Notes: generated by a model from the sequence alone, not told the origin. Shown: positions 36,601 through 47,278, counted from the first letter of the stretch. The stretch: DNA of 64,000 bases from Cryptomeria japonica (GCF_030272615.1 NC_081412.1:26318501-26382500), one strand, 5' to 3'. Numbers and translations: made by a program.

Positions 36601-39318
36601 CCATGCAATGATATTGTATAGTATCTTTTCAACATAATAAGGAAATCTATTTAAATGTTCAAGGATTATTAATTAGATTCACTTAATATTTTGTAACTAT
36701 CTATTGCTTTCCTGTTTAGAGCCTAGCTTGCTTGTATGTTGAGAACAACCTTGTCTTTTGTGATATCTTGATTAAGATTCACCTTGGTTTCAGTTGTTAT
36801 ATGTTTTGTGTCGGTCCAGAGACTCTGTTGCTCATTTGGATGTACACACCGCTCTGTTACTTGTTTTCTTTCTCTCTATCTCTCACTGTTCTCAACACAC
36901 TTAAAAATTCAACCCACATTTTTCACTTCCATTAGTTTAGTGTGTTTTGCTTCCATGATTTGAATATGCAGAACAGCTTAAGGGGTCTTCATAAAATGCA
37001 TTTTCAGATACTCGTATGGCAGGATATATGTTCAATCCAATCCTTATATTTCCAAACTAGCACATAGGTATATTGTGACTCCAGTATTTGCATACACTGT
37101 GCTTCAGGTGTAGTTTGCATCAAGGGAGTGTTTAATACATTTATCATTAATCCAGCATCTCAGGGACACCCCACTTGGTCTTGCCGAACCAAAAGTGTAG
37201 CCCTTTGTCTTGCCGACCAAAAGTGAAGTAGGTCTTACCCAATTTAATTATTGGTCCTTAGCTGCCGAGCCTAAAGACAGGTTTGTGGTATCTTCTCAGG
37301 TTTGACACCCCTGACACTGAGAGATTACCATACCTTAGGGATTTGGGGCTCACAACTCAGATCACCACCAACCTCTTTTGTGGCTTGAAGCTTACTTCCA
37401 GTACATCATCTCTTGTAAGAAGTGTCTTTCTGCATCCTTCATGACATCTCATTGTCCCCATTGTATGCTTCAAATTCTCTCAATAGGTTCCTGAACTCAG
37501 GAATGGTTGTTCTTGTCTTCATATTTTCAGTGGAAGAAATAATCATTGAAAGGCGATGATACAAATTTTAGAAGTTAGGCACATGATCCTCTGTTCATGT
37601 GCTACTAAAAATTTGTAATTTTAATACAGAATAATAATTTTGCAAATAACATTCTGTTGTTTTGGCATCCCTCAGAATCCTCATCTTGTCTCAGAACACA
37701 GCTATTTTTGGGAAGATCTATAGGTGGGACATTTGCCAGAAAGGAGATAGGGGTTCCATATATATGCCAGGTGTACTGAATCTCAGATGCTAAGTAATGA
37801 CTATATATATATATATTTTTTATCAAGGACAGTTTTTAATTGGTTAGAAGCCATTCTTCCATATATTACAAGTTGCTTCTTGGATATTGAGGTTCCTTGA
37901 ATAGCGCTCTATCTAGAACGTTATTTGATCCTTTGAGGTGTACTGAATCTCAGATGCTAAGTGATGACTATATATATATATATATATATATTTATGAAGG
38001 ATAGTTTTTACTTGGTTAGAAGCCATTCTTCCATATATTACAAGTTGCTTCTTGGATATTGAGGTTCCTTGAATAGCGGGCTGGATAGAACTTTATTTGT
38101 ATACTTGCATTCTTTGAAGTTTCCTAAAACAATTTAGTCCTCAGCGAGAGTCCCAACCATATAAAACATATGGCTGGATATTTAATAGGATTGAACATAT
38201 TTATTTTCCTTTTGGCGTGGCTTCTCTTTGAAGACATTGCAAATTGTTCTTTGGTCCATTTTGTTTTATTCTTTAGCTTCTACAGCTCTTAAATTTTTAT
38301 GTTTGAAATTATGGTCTTGATAAGTTATTCTTGTCCTGCGTGCTACAATATATTGGTTTAATCATAAATTTAGTCAAGTCAACACGATCTCTAAGATGCT
38401 AACAGCTTAGATTTTGTATGTGACAAATAATTTGCATTGATGCAAGGTTGGAACTTATAATGCATCTTTTTAATTTCTTCAGTATCAAAAATTTGTTGTA
38501 ATTTGTGCCTTATCTTCATTGACCCAAACTTGTAAGTGATATTATCCTGTTACTAATTAGCTTTTGTTTCCAGCATTCACGGCCAATGTGCTATTATTAT
38601 GTTTGATGTCACTGCACGGTTGACATACAAGAATGTTCCAACATGGCATAGAGATCTCTGTCGGTGAGTAAATGCTTATTTTAATATTCCCGACTTAAAC
38701 TTGTACTGGTTATATTTCCATTTGTTTTACTTGAATTAATTTTGTGTATTACTAATGTTATTCTTGGCAGGGTCTGTGAAAATATCCCAATTGTTCTTTG
38801 TGGTAACAAGGTTGATGTAAAGAACCGCCAAGTGAAAGCCAAGCAAGTTACTTTTCACAGAAAGAAAAATCTTCAGTATTATGAAATATCTGCTAAAAGT
38901 AACTACAATTTTGAGAAGCCTTTTCTCTATCTTGCAAGAAAGATTTCTGGGTGAGCGCTTTTGAGAAATTCATATTTTTGAGCATTGGAGATGACTTACA
39001 GGGTTCAAAGTTTAAACTTTTGATTGTAAAGATATGGATATTTGTGATCAAACCAGCCTTACTGACATGTGTTATCTACAGGGATCCTAACCTTCATTTC
39101 GTTGAGTCACCTGCCCTTGCTCCACCAGAAGTTCAAATTGATATGGCCACACAGCACCAGTAAGTGATTTTGTAAGGAGCTTTTGCACACGTTATTGTAT
39201 TGTTAATGTTTCTGACATTGAATTGCATTTTTGTAACTTTTTCAGGTATGAACAAGAATTGGCTCAAGCTGCAGCACAGCCTCTTCCCGATGACGATGAT
39301 GATGCTTTTGACAGCTAG
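18695..39318 (+). CDS. RAN: GTP-binding nuclear protein Ran
   Basis: Small GTPase that gives direction to nuclear import and export through importins and exportins and helps spindle and nuclear-envelope assembly. Coding exons: 18,695-18,697; 22,220-22,286; 33,430-33,486; 34,085-34,202; 38,574-38,663; 38,771-38,950; 39,082-39,159; 39,246-39,318 (TAG). They total 666 nt, 221 residues, the usual plant Ran length, with every phase consistent and every intron GT-AG. Motifs: P-loop GDGGTGKT at 19-26, switch I with Thr44, DTAGQE at 67-72 (Gln71 is the catalytic Gln), NKVD at 124-127, SAK at 152-154, basic patch near 142-145, and an acidic tail DDDDDAFDS at 213-221 typical of Ran. No lipidation Cys at the C-terminus, as expected. 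The start is set by the family N-terminus MALP, which needs a first exon that codes only Met. No disabling change seen. The 20.6-kb span is due to introns 1, 2 and 4. Confidence 0.97.
18698..22219 (+). other. Ran intron 1 (3,522 bp)
   Basis: Donor GTAATG directly after the start codon, acceptor TCCAG before GCTCTTCC. T-rich throughout. No transposon protein was recognised. The only structure found is a perfect 31-bp tandem duplication at 20,718-20,779. An intron placed after the first codon is often where plant genes keep enhancing signals, but none is identified here. Confidence 0.9.
20718..20779. repeat. 31-bp tandem duplication in Ran intron 1
   Basis: Two adjacent identical copies start CTCAGTTGCAG and end TCTGATTGG. 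They show no divergence, so the duplication looks recent. Confidence 0.9.
22287..24051 (+). other. Ran intron 2, 5' part: no gene recognised
   Basis: AT-rich intron DNA. Near 23,317-23,350 a GTGTTGTCAAAAGCG word is followed by CGACCACTTTTGAC, a short inverted pair resembling hAT terminal repeats, but no matching partner end was located. Confidence 0.5.
24052..27340 (-). mobile_element. LINE remnant with large internal deletion
   Basis: Antisense to Ran. At the high end, ORF1-like pieces: 27,126-26,935 (frame-shifted DUF4283 region), then 26,695-26,393 with [18 protein letters not shown] and a Cys-rich stretch. At 25,429-25,094 a C-terminal RNase H domain: [39 protein letters not shown], typical of plant LINEs that end in RNase H. 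No endonuclease or RT was recognised between them, so the middle is deleted or replaced (25,580-26,000 is plain AT-rich DNA). A T-run at 24,052-24,062 could be the poly(A) tail. The edges are approximate. Confidence 0.8.
27341..27840 (+). other. Ran intron 2, AT-rich spacer
   Basis: Very AT-rich DNA between the LINE remnant and the hAT gene. No gene or repeat was recognised. Confidence 0.5.
28259..28432 (+). repeat. 87-bp in-frame tandem duplication in hAT gene
   Basis: Units 28,259-28,345 and 28,346-28,432 differ at about one position. 87 bp is 29 codons, so the reading frame is kept. The repeated peptide holds the [10 protein letters not shown] segment. Confidence 0.93.
28481..28686 (+). 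repeat. 5' LTR of small element, 206 bp
   Basis: Starts TATTAGAATATTAAATTATT, contains CTGTATATAGGGAGATGG (likely TATA region), ends TTTTTGCAATA directly before the primer site. The ends are TATT and AATA rather than TG and CA. Confidence 0.88.
28687..28697 (+). other. Primer binding site of small LTR element
   Basis: TGGTATCAGAG abuts the LTR with no spacer and matches the initiator Met tRNA 3' end. Confidence 0.88.
30778..30878 (+). repeat. 3' LTR of small element, 101 bp
   Basis: Starts TATTAGAATAATATTAAATT after GCTTGGGGG and ends AATTTTTGCAATA. It is half the length of the 5' LTR, with the middle, including the TATA-like region, lacking or replaced. Confidence 0.82.
32690..33429 (+). 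other. Ran intron 2, 3' end
   Basis: AT-rich intron DNA between the hAT remnant and exon 3. No gene recognised. Ends with a T-rich tract and the acceptor CTGCAG. Confidence 0.6.
33487..34084 (+). other. Ran intron 3 (598 bp)
   Basis: Donor GTTAGT, acceptor TTTTCAG. Splits the Pro43 codon (phase 1). No element recognised. Confidence 0.9.
34203..38573 (+). other. Ran intron 4 (4,371 bp)
   Basis: Donor GTGAGT, acceptor TTCCAG, inside the Tyr82 codon. No transposon protein was recognised. A 167-bp tandem duplication lies at 37,771-38,105, and GTGGTCCATCAATAATAATC is repeated twice near 35,822-35,861. Confidence 0.9.
37771..38105. repeat. 167-bp tandem duplication with AT microsatellite
   Basis: Unit 1 starts GTGTACTGAATCTCAG at 37,771, unit 2 at 37,938. 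Each has an internal (AT)n run, longer in unit 2, then GAAGCCATTCTTCC and GGTTCCTTGAATAGCG. The units differ by a few substitutions and the AT count. The right edge is approximate. Confidence 0.9.
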
Positions 39319-40499
39319 ATGATTTTCTACTTAACACATACACTGTGGCAAGGTTGTGGTGTGGATGGTCTGACAGTTGGATCGTTTGGACTATTTTTCA
39401 CTGTAATCGATAGTCTACACTAAATATATGTTAGTCATGATAGTTTCTCTAGAAACTTGGTTACCTCTTTACTCGCAATATGCAATTATTTTTTTAGACT
39501 CTTGAATTTGAGAGATGTCTATATTTAAGTTTTTTTAGTGCTCATCAATAGATGGCATAATAATCATATTATATGCAGGAACTGAACAACTTACGTGTAA
39601 GAATGGCTCTTGAAAATATATGTGTCTTCAGTGCTTAAGTTTTTGTTCTCATGATCAAGGAATGAACGGCGTTGCAAATCGTTCTTTTGTCAAGTTTCAA
39701 TAGCTTTAGTAGTAACTTTTTGTTGCAAAGGTTTAATAATTAATGCATGCTTAATTTCAAGAGTAATGACTTAATTTCAAGTGGAGTTAGGGATCATATA
39801 ATGTGTAGGAGCTATTGTGGCTGTTTGTTTTGAGTGGAAAGCATCTTTGTGGGAACAAATTGTTATATTAAAACACAAACTCTCTGATTATCTTGAAGAT
39901 GGCCTCCAGATTTATTGCAACCAAATGTTTGGTTAGTACATGTTCCTGTGACCTGTAATTTATTTTGGAGTTGGTCTAGCGACTGAAGTTATCAGTTGAT
40001 GTTGAGACATTGAATGTTTTGATGTGTGCTGTTCTTGTCAGCGTTGTGCTTCGTTTAGTCCTAAGAAAACTACACTTGTCTCCGTATATAGGCGTTTCGT
40101 TGAGTATTTTGTTATCTTTTTTTTTTTTGTTTATTGAAATTTATGGAAAAAATGTCTATATTCGATGTATTAAGAGGTGATTATGGCTGATTTGACCATC
40201 TCCAGTCCAGAGAGGTTTGATGGGAATGGTCACGACTCTCTCACTGCCAGTATTCTTCTTGTTAGCAATTAACTACACATTTCATATTCATTCATGGTAT
40301 GTTCTCCCCAACATTTCATATTTAGCCACTCAATTCATTCATAGTATGTTCTCCCACAACAAAAAAAACAATCAAGGAAATAATTTATGTACCTACTGCT
40401 CACTTTACTAGCTACTAACACTTGGGCTACAGCTATTCTGGCTCCAAAACCGTAGTACGAAGTCAATAACACGAAGGTTAACACACATTATACACCATT
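39319..40499 (+). other. Ran 3' UTR and downstream spacer
   Basis: After the TAG the sequence is AT-rich with no clear AATAAA close by. AATATATG near 39,425 and CAATATGCAATT near 39,477 are weak polyadenylation-type words. No gene was recognised up to the tandem repeats at 40,500. Confidence 0.5.
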
Positions 40500-40596
40500 G
40501 ATTTTTACTTGTCAATAAACACGGTTACGATTTTTACTTGTCAATAACACGGTTACGATTTTTACTTGTCAATAATAACACGGTTATGATTTTTAG
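40500..40596. repeat. Three-unit tandem repeat, 28-31 bp
   Basis: Units start at 40,500, 40,529 and 40,557, each GATTTTTACTTGTCAATA followed by ACACGGTTA, then a partial fourth. The array ends where sequence shared with the 59.3-kb region begins, so it may belong to the LTR end or the host. Confidence 0.9.
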
Positions 40597-41146
40597 GCAA
40601 TAGAGTCATCCAGCTGCAAATCTTATGTTATATAAATATGCAAATCTTATGTTATATAAATCCCCCTCTAGATGGATCTGTCAACTACCCAACTTCTAAT
40701 GTTATATAAATATATGATATTTTTCACAGTTAGTTTAATTGAATTTAACTTTCCTTTTGAAAGACCAATTAAACAAGACACAAAAGGCAAAACGATTCTC
40801 AGATGTATCTTGATGATCCAACCATGCAACATAACATAATTTCTTCACATAGAGATTTAGACCAGCAATTATCAACCATAGATAATAATAACAGAGAACT
40901 GATTTTTTATATTAAAGAACCCACAACACATTCTCAAATAAAAACACTGATTTCTTTGTATTAATCTGAAATAAAGTCTTGTTTTTGAAACATAGAAACT
41001 GCTTGAAACTTCTAACTGTATCTATCTATATAAAACTTTATATAATTTGTCTTTCAAATGATTACATTGATTATTTTATAATATATCAGAGGGATACACC
41101 CTTTGAAAGAAGTCCTTTTGGAGATAAACTAAATACTTATAACTAA

Positions 41147-44100
41147 TCATCTAGTTAAACATGAATGCATACTAGTTAAATGTGCCCAATATTTCTCATT
41201 GTATCGGGTGTCACAATTATGGATTGTATCTCGAGCCTCTACCTCTATCAACACCATGCTTTCTATGTGATCTGCCACCTTATCAACATCTTCGTCTTCA
41301 GCAGCTTTCATCGCATTTTTGAGTGCATGTTGGCATTCACAAATCCAATCCATCTTTTCCTTTTGTTCTCCATCTTTATTGAGTAGGGGTGGGATGTTGT
41401 TTGACCTGTCATTGAGGAAATTAGCTCCCTTTGCTTTCAATTCTTCCAGATACTTTTATGAGCCTTCATTAGCTTTTCACAATTCTACACCGTATCAGGA
41501 TTTGCTTCATCTCCACCCTGTAACTCTTGGAATCGCTCATGCAGTCGTTTATCCCGCCTTTCATGCTCTTTGATAACAGTTTGATTTTTATTGTATATAT
41601 CCGAGTATTTGTTCATCCATGTCATTAAATTAGTAAACCTCTTCTGGATAAGCACTGGCATGGTTTCACTTTTAGCTTTTATTAATTGGGTGTGGAGTTG
41701 ATAATTCTCTTCTATTAATTTACTAGCCTTGGTTTGAGGTTGTGAGCTCTCACCCGGCATTAACAATTTTTGGAGCTCCTACTTCAACATTTCTTTTAGG
41801 TGATCAATTTCTTTATCCAACCTGATACTTTCAAGTTTACTAGACTAATTCTCTTTCAATAAAAAAATGAATTTGAGCCTTATTTAGTTTGGCAATGTTC
41901 ATCTCTAAATCGACTATAACTATGGGGTATGTCTCACCAACCTTCAAGGTCATGATGTGTCCAAAGGCTTTTTGTGTATCAATCACGATGGGTTTCTTGT
42001 TTGGAGGATACAATGACCAGATCAACATAGAATGCTTGTCAGGGTTGTATAATGACCCCAAGTATACTTGGGTCACACCCTTTGGAGATTGCTTATGCTT
42101 TGCATCAATATCATGAAGGAAATTATCAAATACTAAAGCTGAATTCATATCCCAGCTAGGAAAGATTAGAACACTTGCATCTTCAAGTAGTTTTCTCCCA
42201 CTGTTAGGATTCATTCGACCCATTTCCTGTTCTATTTCATTCTTTAAAGTAGTTGACAATTGTTTTTCATTAGAGGTATTTACCTCTCCAACACGTTCTC
42301 TAATTGCTTTTCCTTAAGAGGCCAATTGCCTTGGATCTTCTTCTACTGGAATTCCCTCATCAGGATCCCTAACAAGTGACACTTGCTCTTCAATCAACAC
42401 CTTGGAGAACTGCTTAGATGAAACCTCATCCCCTTCTGATGACTCCTCATCTTATGAAGATGATACATCAATAGTTTGCTTCACCCTTGCCTTTTGCTCA
42501 ACCTCCCTGTTATGGTCATCGATGGCTAATTTAGCCTCCTTTTCATCCATGTTTCTTCTGAAGTCATCTCTCAAGTATGTGATATGCTCATAATCACCAA
42601 ATTTCTGTTTCTTTCTCACTGAATGGATATACCCTTCAGGGTCAAAGTTCTTCCTTGGGGATCTCGACTTCATATTATAATGGAGCAATTTGCTCCATGT
42701 GAGTTCTTTCCCTTTTCTCCCATTAACAACGAATTCTCCAACACACAAGGTCCCATGCAAAAAGGATTGTTTGTCATGCGAACCTAAATGCATATGATTT
42801 GAGTCCCCCATTTGCCTTATGATTTCTAAATATGCTATTCTGTCAGGCATCGTCTTGGGCAACAATAACAGAGACCCTTCAAAGCCATAAATTCTAATCA
42901 TAGTTATATCAGGAAAGCAATACCAATCACCCCAGTTGTGCTTAACAGTTTCAGGCCCTCTAAAGTCAACAGACCTTAAGAATCTTTTAACATCCTCTGA
43001 GAGTGCAAAATTGCAAGGGTGATCATAAAACTTGTACAGAGTTTTAACAAAATATTCTTCAAAATGAATGTAATTGGATCTAACAAATCTTTAGTGCCCT
43101 ATTGAGGTCCATAATTGGACCGACAGAGGCTGGTTGTCAACTTTACACCTTCTTATCCTCATTTCATCAGGCTAAAGACCCAATTCTTGGCCATAAAATA
43201 ACACCATATGCATCAACAAAGAGTAATGTGCGTAGTGAATTTTTGACCGATCCTTTTGGATAGCCGTAAATCCCATCTCAAGTTGCCCAACTACAAATGT
43301 AGCATAATCAAATTCTCTGGCTTTCAGAGACTGGATATCTGCTACAATGATCATGGATTCTACTAAAATAAAATCTGGAGTATTCAACCCTAAGACTTGA
43401 CCAATCGAGTAGTATGTATACTTAAAATAATTTTTAAACAAATTCACATGAAATGCCAGACCTTCCCCTGTTTCCAATGGTGCATCAGGATTAAGCAAGT
43501 GAAAGGGCAATCTCCATGCTGCATAAGTGGTATCTAAGCTTCAGTATTCTTCAAGCGAATTCACGAGTACAATGGGATAATCATAAATCCCAAGCAGGTT
43601 GAAAACTTCAGAGATTGCCTCTCTTGATATAAAGAAACAGGGCTTTCCATCCCGGTCACATATTGCCCTCTTTTTGGGGTCATAGTTTTGTGCTAACAGT
43701 TTTAGAAGATCCACATTAACATATTTATTGGGAACAACTAGTTTTCCCAAGTTCAATTTCCACGAGTTGCAAATTGGTTCAGGCTTTTCATGCCTATGAT
43801 AATGAAACATAAATAACTCATAGCCTCTGGTGGTTGTGTACACATCTCCTACATCACCATAGTTGTCTTCTAACTTCCATTCTGCAGACCTCTTGGGTTT
43901 GGGAGTGGAGCCAGGCAATTGGTCTAACAGATCCTGATTTAATTTTGTTTCTTCCACCCGGGTTTTTGCACTTGTTTCCTCAGTTTTTTATTTTTTCCCT
44001 TTACCCTTGCTTGTTTCCCCTCTTTGCTTATTCCTAGAACCACTAGAACTCTCTGTTTTACAAGCAATTCAAAGAATTTCTTGAAGCAATCATAGGGAAA

Positions 44101-44148
44101 TCGCTCAGGATACTTGTTACTTTCACTGTATTCTCTTGTCCACTCCAA
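41147..44148 (-). pseudogene. LTR-embedded long reading frame, unknown function (copy 1)
   Basis: Minus-strand pieces, high to low: 44,148-43,939; 43,957-43,541; 43,510-43,172; 42,901-42,452; 42,259-41,840; 41,766-41,485; 41,440-41,147. In copy 2 the second and third pieces are one frame. The N-terminal half is globular (YELFMFHYHRHEKPEP, REAISEVFNLLGIYDYP, WRLPFHLLNPDAP), the middle acidic and Ser-rich, and the C-terminal third Lys/Glu-rich and probably coiled coil (EHERRDKRLHERFQELQ). I do not recognise the family. The AISEVFNL segment recalls retroelement-borne plant proteins of the putative-transposon-protein type, which is only an impression. Stops and shifts disable it. Total length would be around 900 residues. 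Confidence 0.6.
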
Positions 44149-44529
44149 TGTCGTCTTTGTGTGTCTGCAATTCTGGTGCGAAAATTTCTTGGATGTATTT
44201 CTCGGAGAATGTCATTTGTGCAACAATAAATGTTCCAATCTATAAATCAATGGGGCAATCTTTTTCGAAATTTGAATTATTCTGACGACATGTGACATCG
44301 TTTTAACTCTTCTTGTCAATGCTTCTAAGTTTGGTGCCTTTCTGACAATTTATTCGCTATGGATAAATATGGTGATATTTGTAACTGTCTTCCTTTCACG
44401 TCATTTCGACCTGGGTTATACAGATAAGTGACCCCCAACTTGATTTTGATCTTCTGATTACCTATGTTGAAAACATCTTGGATGATGCCTATCAGTATTA
44501 CTTTCATTATCGACATATCTAAAAATTGT

Positions 44530-45020
44530 CTTCCCGACTTCATAAGTCATCCCAATGAAGGCCTGGTCTTTGAATTCACTGTGAGTTATCCCGATATTGA
44601 TTTCTCAATTCATAAGTTCATAATCGAGATAGTTCTCTCGACATTATTCCATCTATTAATTATCGGGATAGTCTTAATGACCATAACACTATTGATGTGT
44701 TATCCCGACTTCATAAGCTATTCCGATGTGCTTGCATTATACATTCGTTTATACCTTCTTTCATCGGGATACCATACACCATCTGGATAGCCTTTTGTAC
44801 CTACCCCGATCTTATATATAATTCCGATAGGATTTGCATCGGCATGATTTATCCCGAAATATTTGTTGGGATAACTTTACTCTATTGACATTACAAAGTA
44901 TTGCTACTTCGCCTTTGGTGATTATTTCGATAGGCGTCTCAATTATCGCGTTCGGTATAACTATACTGATAGCCATTTTTAGTACTGATTTATTGGATCG
45001 GGTTAGCTATCCCGATATAT
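44530..45020. promoter_or_regulatory. Field of TATCCCGA / TCGGGATA motifs
   Basis: Within about 490 bases the 8-mer TATCCCGA or close variants occur about 14 times on both strands (for example 44,586, 44,660, 44,700, 44,762, 44,849, 45,007), some followed by CTTCATAAG. The place corresponds to the U3 region of the giant LTR, where promoters and enhancers lie. Whether the motifs bind a factor is not known. Confidence 0.6.
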
Positions 45021-45099
45021 ACATGAAATGCTGCTTAATGAAAGTTATTTTACTGATTTTTCTTGGGTCTACTAGGGGTTACTCACATAGGATTTAGGA

Positions 45100-45291
45100 C
45101 ATATTGGATATAGTATGTGAGATCTTATACTAGGCAGAAGAGAAATTCTGTAGCTTCAACCTTCCACTATCTCAAATACAAAAGCTTGGTGATGACTGAC
45201 ATGCTAGGGGTACTAAGTATTATTACTATATTTTGGGGTTTGAACAGTGGCTCTGTCTGATGATGAGGTGTTCAAGAACACCTACAAGAAT
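45100..45291. other. Short gap between 3' LTR and integrase
   Basis: No coding seen. A polypurine tract should lie here; the best minus-strand candidate is GAGATAGTGGAAGG at about 45,160-45,175, which is weak. Confidence 0.35.
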
Positions 45292-47274
45292 CTAGGTCAA
45301 TCTATGGGAAAAGCAGAGCAAGTAGTATGTTACATATATTCTCTTATTGATGGGATGGGGTATGTATAGATGGAATGGTGGAATGAATCCTAATTTACTA
45401 TGCATGGTTAATAACTCCTTTTTTAAAGAAAAGAAGTGCTTTAAGAATTGTCCATGTACTAGAAATTCTTGTCGCTCTCCTGATGTGTTTTGTAAGAAAT
45501 ATGAATCTTCACCTCCTTTGCCTGTGACAATGTATGGTCCAACCCACAATGCTTCAAATTTTCCATGTTTTCCTTTGTCCCGCTATCTAGCATTCCACAT
45601 AAGAACTCATTTTCCTTCATGGAACTTCCTATCATTTGATTTTCTATCATGAATAACTTTCATCTATGCTTGGGCTTTAAGATTTTGCTTTTGTGCTTTT
45701 CGCCTCATCTCATCTAATTCTGCCAATTGTATAAACCTTTCCTCCATTGGATAAAAAAGGTCCTCCTTATTCACAAATTTGTAGACATAATAGTTTTTCC
45801 AATGGAAGTACAACTCGTTTCCCATATACCAACTCAAATGGGGATTTTCCTGTGGAACTTTGTTTACCCAAAGAGCTAAGTTCAACTTGGAATCCCAAGC
45901 CATTTTGTTGTTATCAAGCATCCTTCTTATGATTTTAAAAATATTCTTGTTACTTGATTCAACTTGACCGTTTCCTTGGGGGTGATATGGTGAAGTGATG
46001 TAGGAGCATCCTCGATCTATGAGCAATCTTGCATCAACCAAAAATATTTCCTTTCAATTTAGTTCTTGTTCAGTTCAGTGTGTAGTTTTCTGTGTTCCTA
46101 TTGGTAGGTACCGATAGTTGTTTGCTTTTCATTGCAGATCCTATTTTCGGTTTCTAGGCTAGTTCATGTGCTTAGTTCTAGATTTTCAGTCCATTTGGAT
46201 TTTTTTTCGACTAGTTATTGCTCTCGGTTTGACTGTTTCTGGGTTCCGGGATAGTTCTAGTGCTTACCGGTTAGTCTTCCTTCATTACCGGAGCGGTTCT
46301 TGGCATGTGGATCTATTTTGGGGTTGTCTGATGTTCTTAGGCATGTGGCCGACCTTCCCATTGATTCGATCTTCTTGGTTGTCATTTTTCAAGAGGATTT
46401 CTTTCATTCTTAGGGCAAACCTAGTTACACATTTCATTTTCCTGCATTGGTAAATGTAATCTTTTGAGGCCGACCTAGATATATTCCGGAATAGGGTATT
46501 ATGTAATCATTTGTAAGGGAGAGGAGGTAGAAATCAAAATAAGGATTGAGATTGGTAATTAGTGATCTGGTTGATTATGAGAGTCTCGATTGGATTGTAT
46601 CTAGCTTGTAGCCTGCATATAACCGGTTAACTACCAGATGTTTTGTGATGATTGTATGTTGATAACCAGTTGGTTACCGGAGGTTCTAAGACAATAAATG
46701 ATCTGGTTTTGTGATCTTGCTATGTTTTCTTGTTGCTTTCATTGTGTTACTCTTGTTGCATAAGTCAGTTAATTCTCTTTTGAGGGTTTTACCAATTATG
46801 GCTGCATCATGAAGCATAAGAGACTGCAATGCCATACTCCTCACGAAAAAGATTGAATTCAATAGATCTAAAACACATGCCATTATCTGTTATAAATCTA
46901 GCAAGGACACCAAACCTAGTCAATATATTCTTCATCAAGAATTTGATCACCACCTTGCTGGTTGCCTGTCTAGTAGGGATAACTTCTACCGATTTAGTAA
47001 AATAATCAGCGGCGAATAGGATCCATCTATGATCTTCACCTGACTTGTCAACAATCTCTCCTATGAAATCAATTCCCCATTGCTGAAAAGGCTCTTCAAC
47101 ATGCATTGGTCTTAATGGTAAGGCTCCTTGATATTTCAATTTTCCTAAATTTTTTTGACATGCTTCACATTTCCTTACATATGTGTATGCATCTTTAAAG
47201 ATACTAGGCCAATAATCACCAACCTTCAAAATATTGTAGGCAATAACTTTAGCGGATAAATGTCCTCCACACAC
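45292..47274 (-). pseudogene. Giant element integrase, split by a solo LTR
   Basis: 47,274-46,815 carries the zinc module (GGHLSAKVIAYNIL, CEACQKN) and the first catalytic part (WGIDFIGEIVDKSG, FAADYFTKSVEVIP, ITDNGMCF). 45,990-45,664 continues with SPYHPQGNGQVESSNK, holding the catalytic Glu. 45,549-45,292 is the C-terminal end (WVGPYIVTGK). Removing the LTR at 45,996-46,809 and one TGAAG joins SYAS to PYHPQ in frame. The integrase would insert the cDNA. Further shifts between 45,664 and 45,550 leave it inactive. Confidence 0.9.
45996..46809 (+). mobile_element. Solo chromovirus LTR, 814 bp
   Basis: Starts TGATGTAGGAGCATCC, ends GGCTGCATCA, flanked by TGAAG at 45,991-45,995 and 46,810-46,814. 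It shares the opening (GAGCATCC, CTTGCATCAACCAAAAATA), the GTGGCCGACCTTCCC block and the GCTTTCATTGTGTT-ACTCTTGTTGCA block with the chromovirus LTRs at 5.3 and 11.8 kb, so it is the same family. Confidence 0.93.
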
Positions 47275-47278
47275 TCCA

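Larger units (their letters stand above)
40596..45100 (-). repeat. Giant element 3' LTR (right edge approximate)
   Basis: Matches 59,262-64,000 in order from TTGCC (minus-strand end) up to at least 44,476, where the partner leaves the window. The 5' (U3) end should lie between 44,476 and the integrase end at about 45,290; about 45,100 is a guess. It holds a decayed long reading frame and a motif-dense block. The 3' edge may extend below 40,596 if the other copy is deleted there. Confidence 0.72.

Noticed and set aside
37500-38600. Alternative Ran exon in intron 4
   Set aside because: Exons 4 and 5 join in phase inside the Tyr82 codon and give the full conserved protein; no extra conserved segment is missing.
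44464-45097. Plus-strand open frames of up to 108 codons rich in Ile/Leu/Ser
   Set aside because: They arise from the TATCCCGA motif field and AT-rich LTR DNA; no domain, and no matching frame elsewhere.
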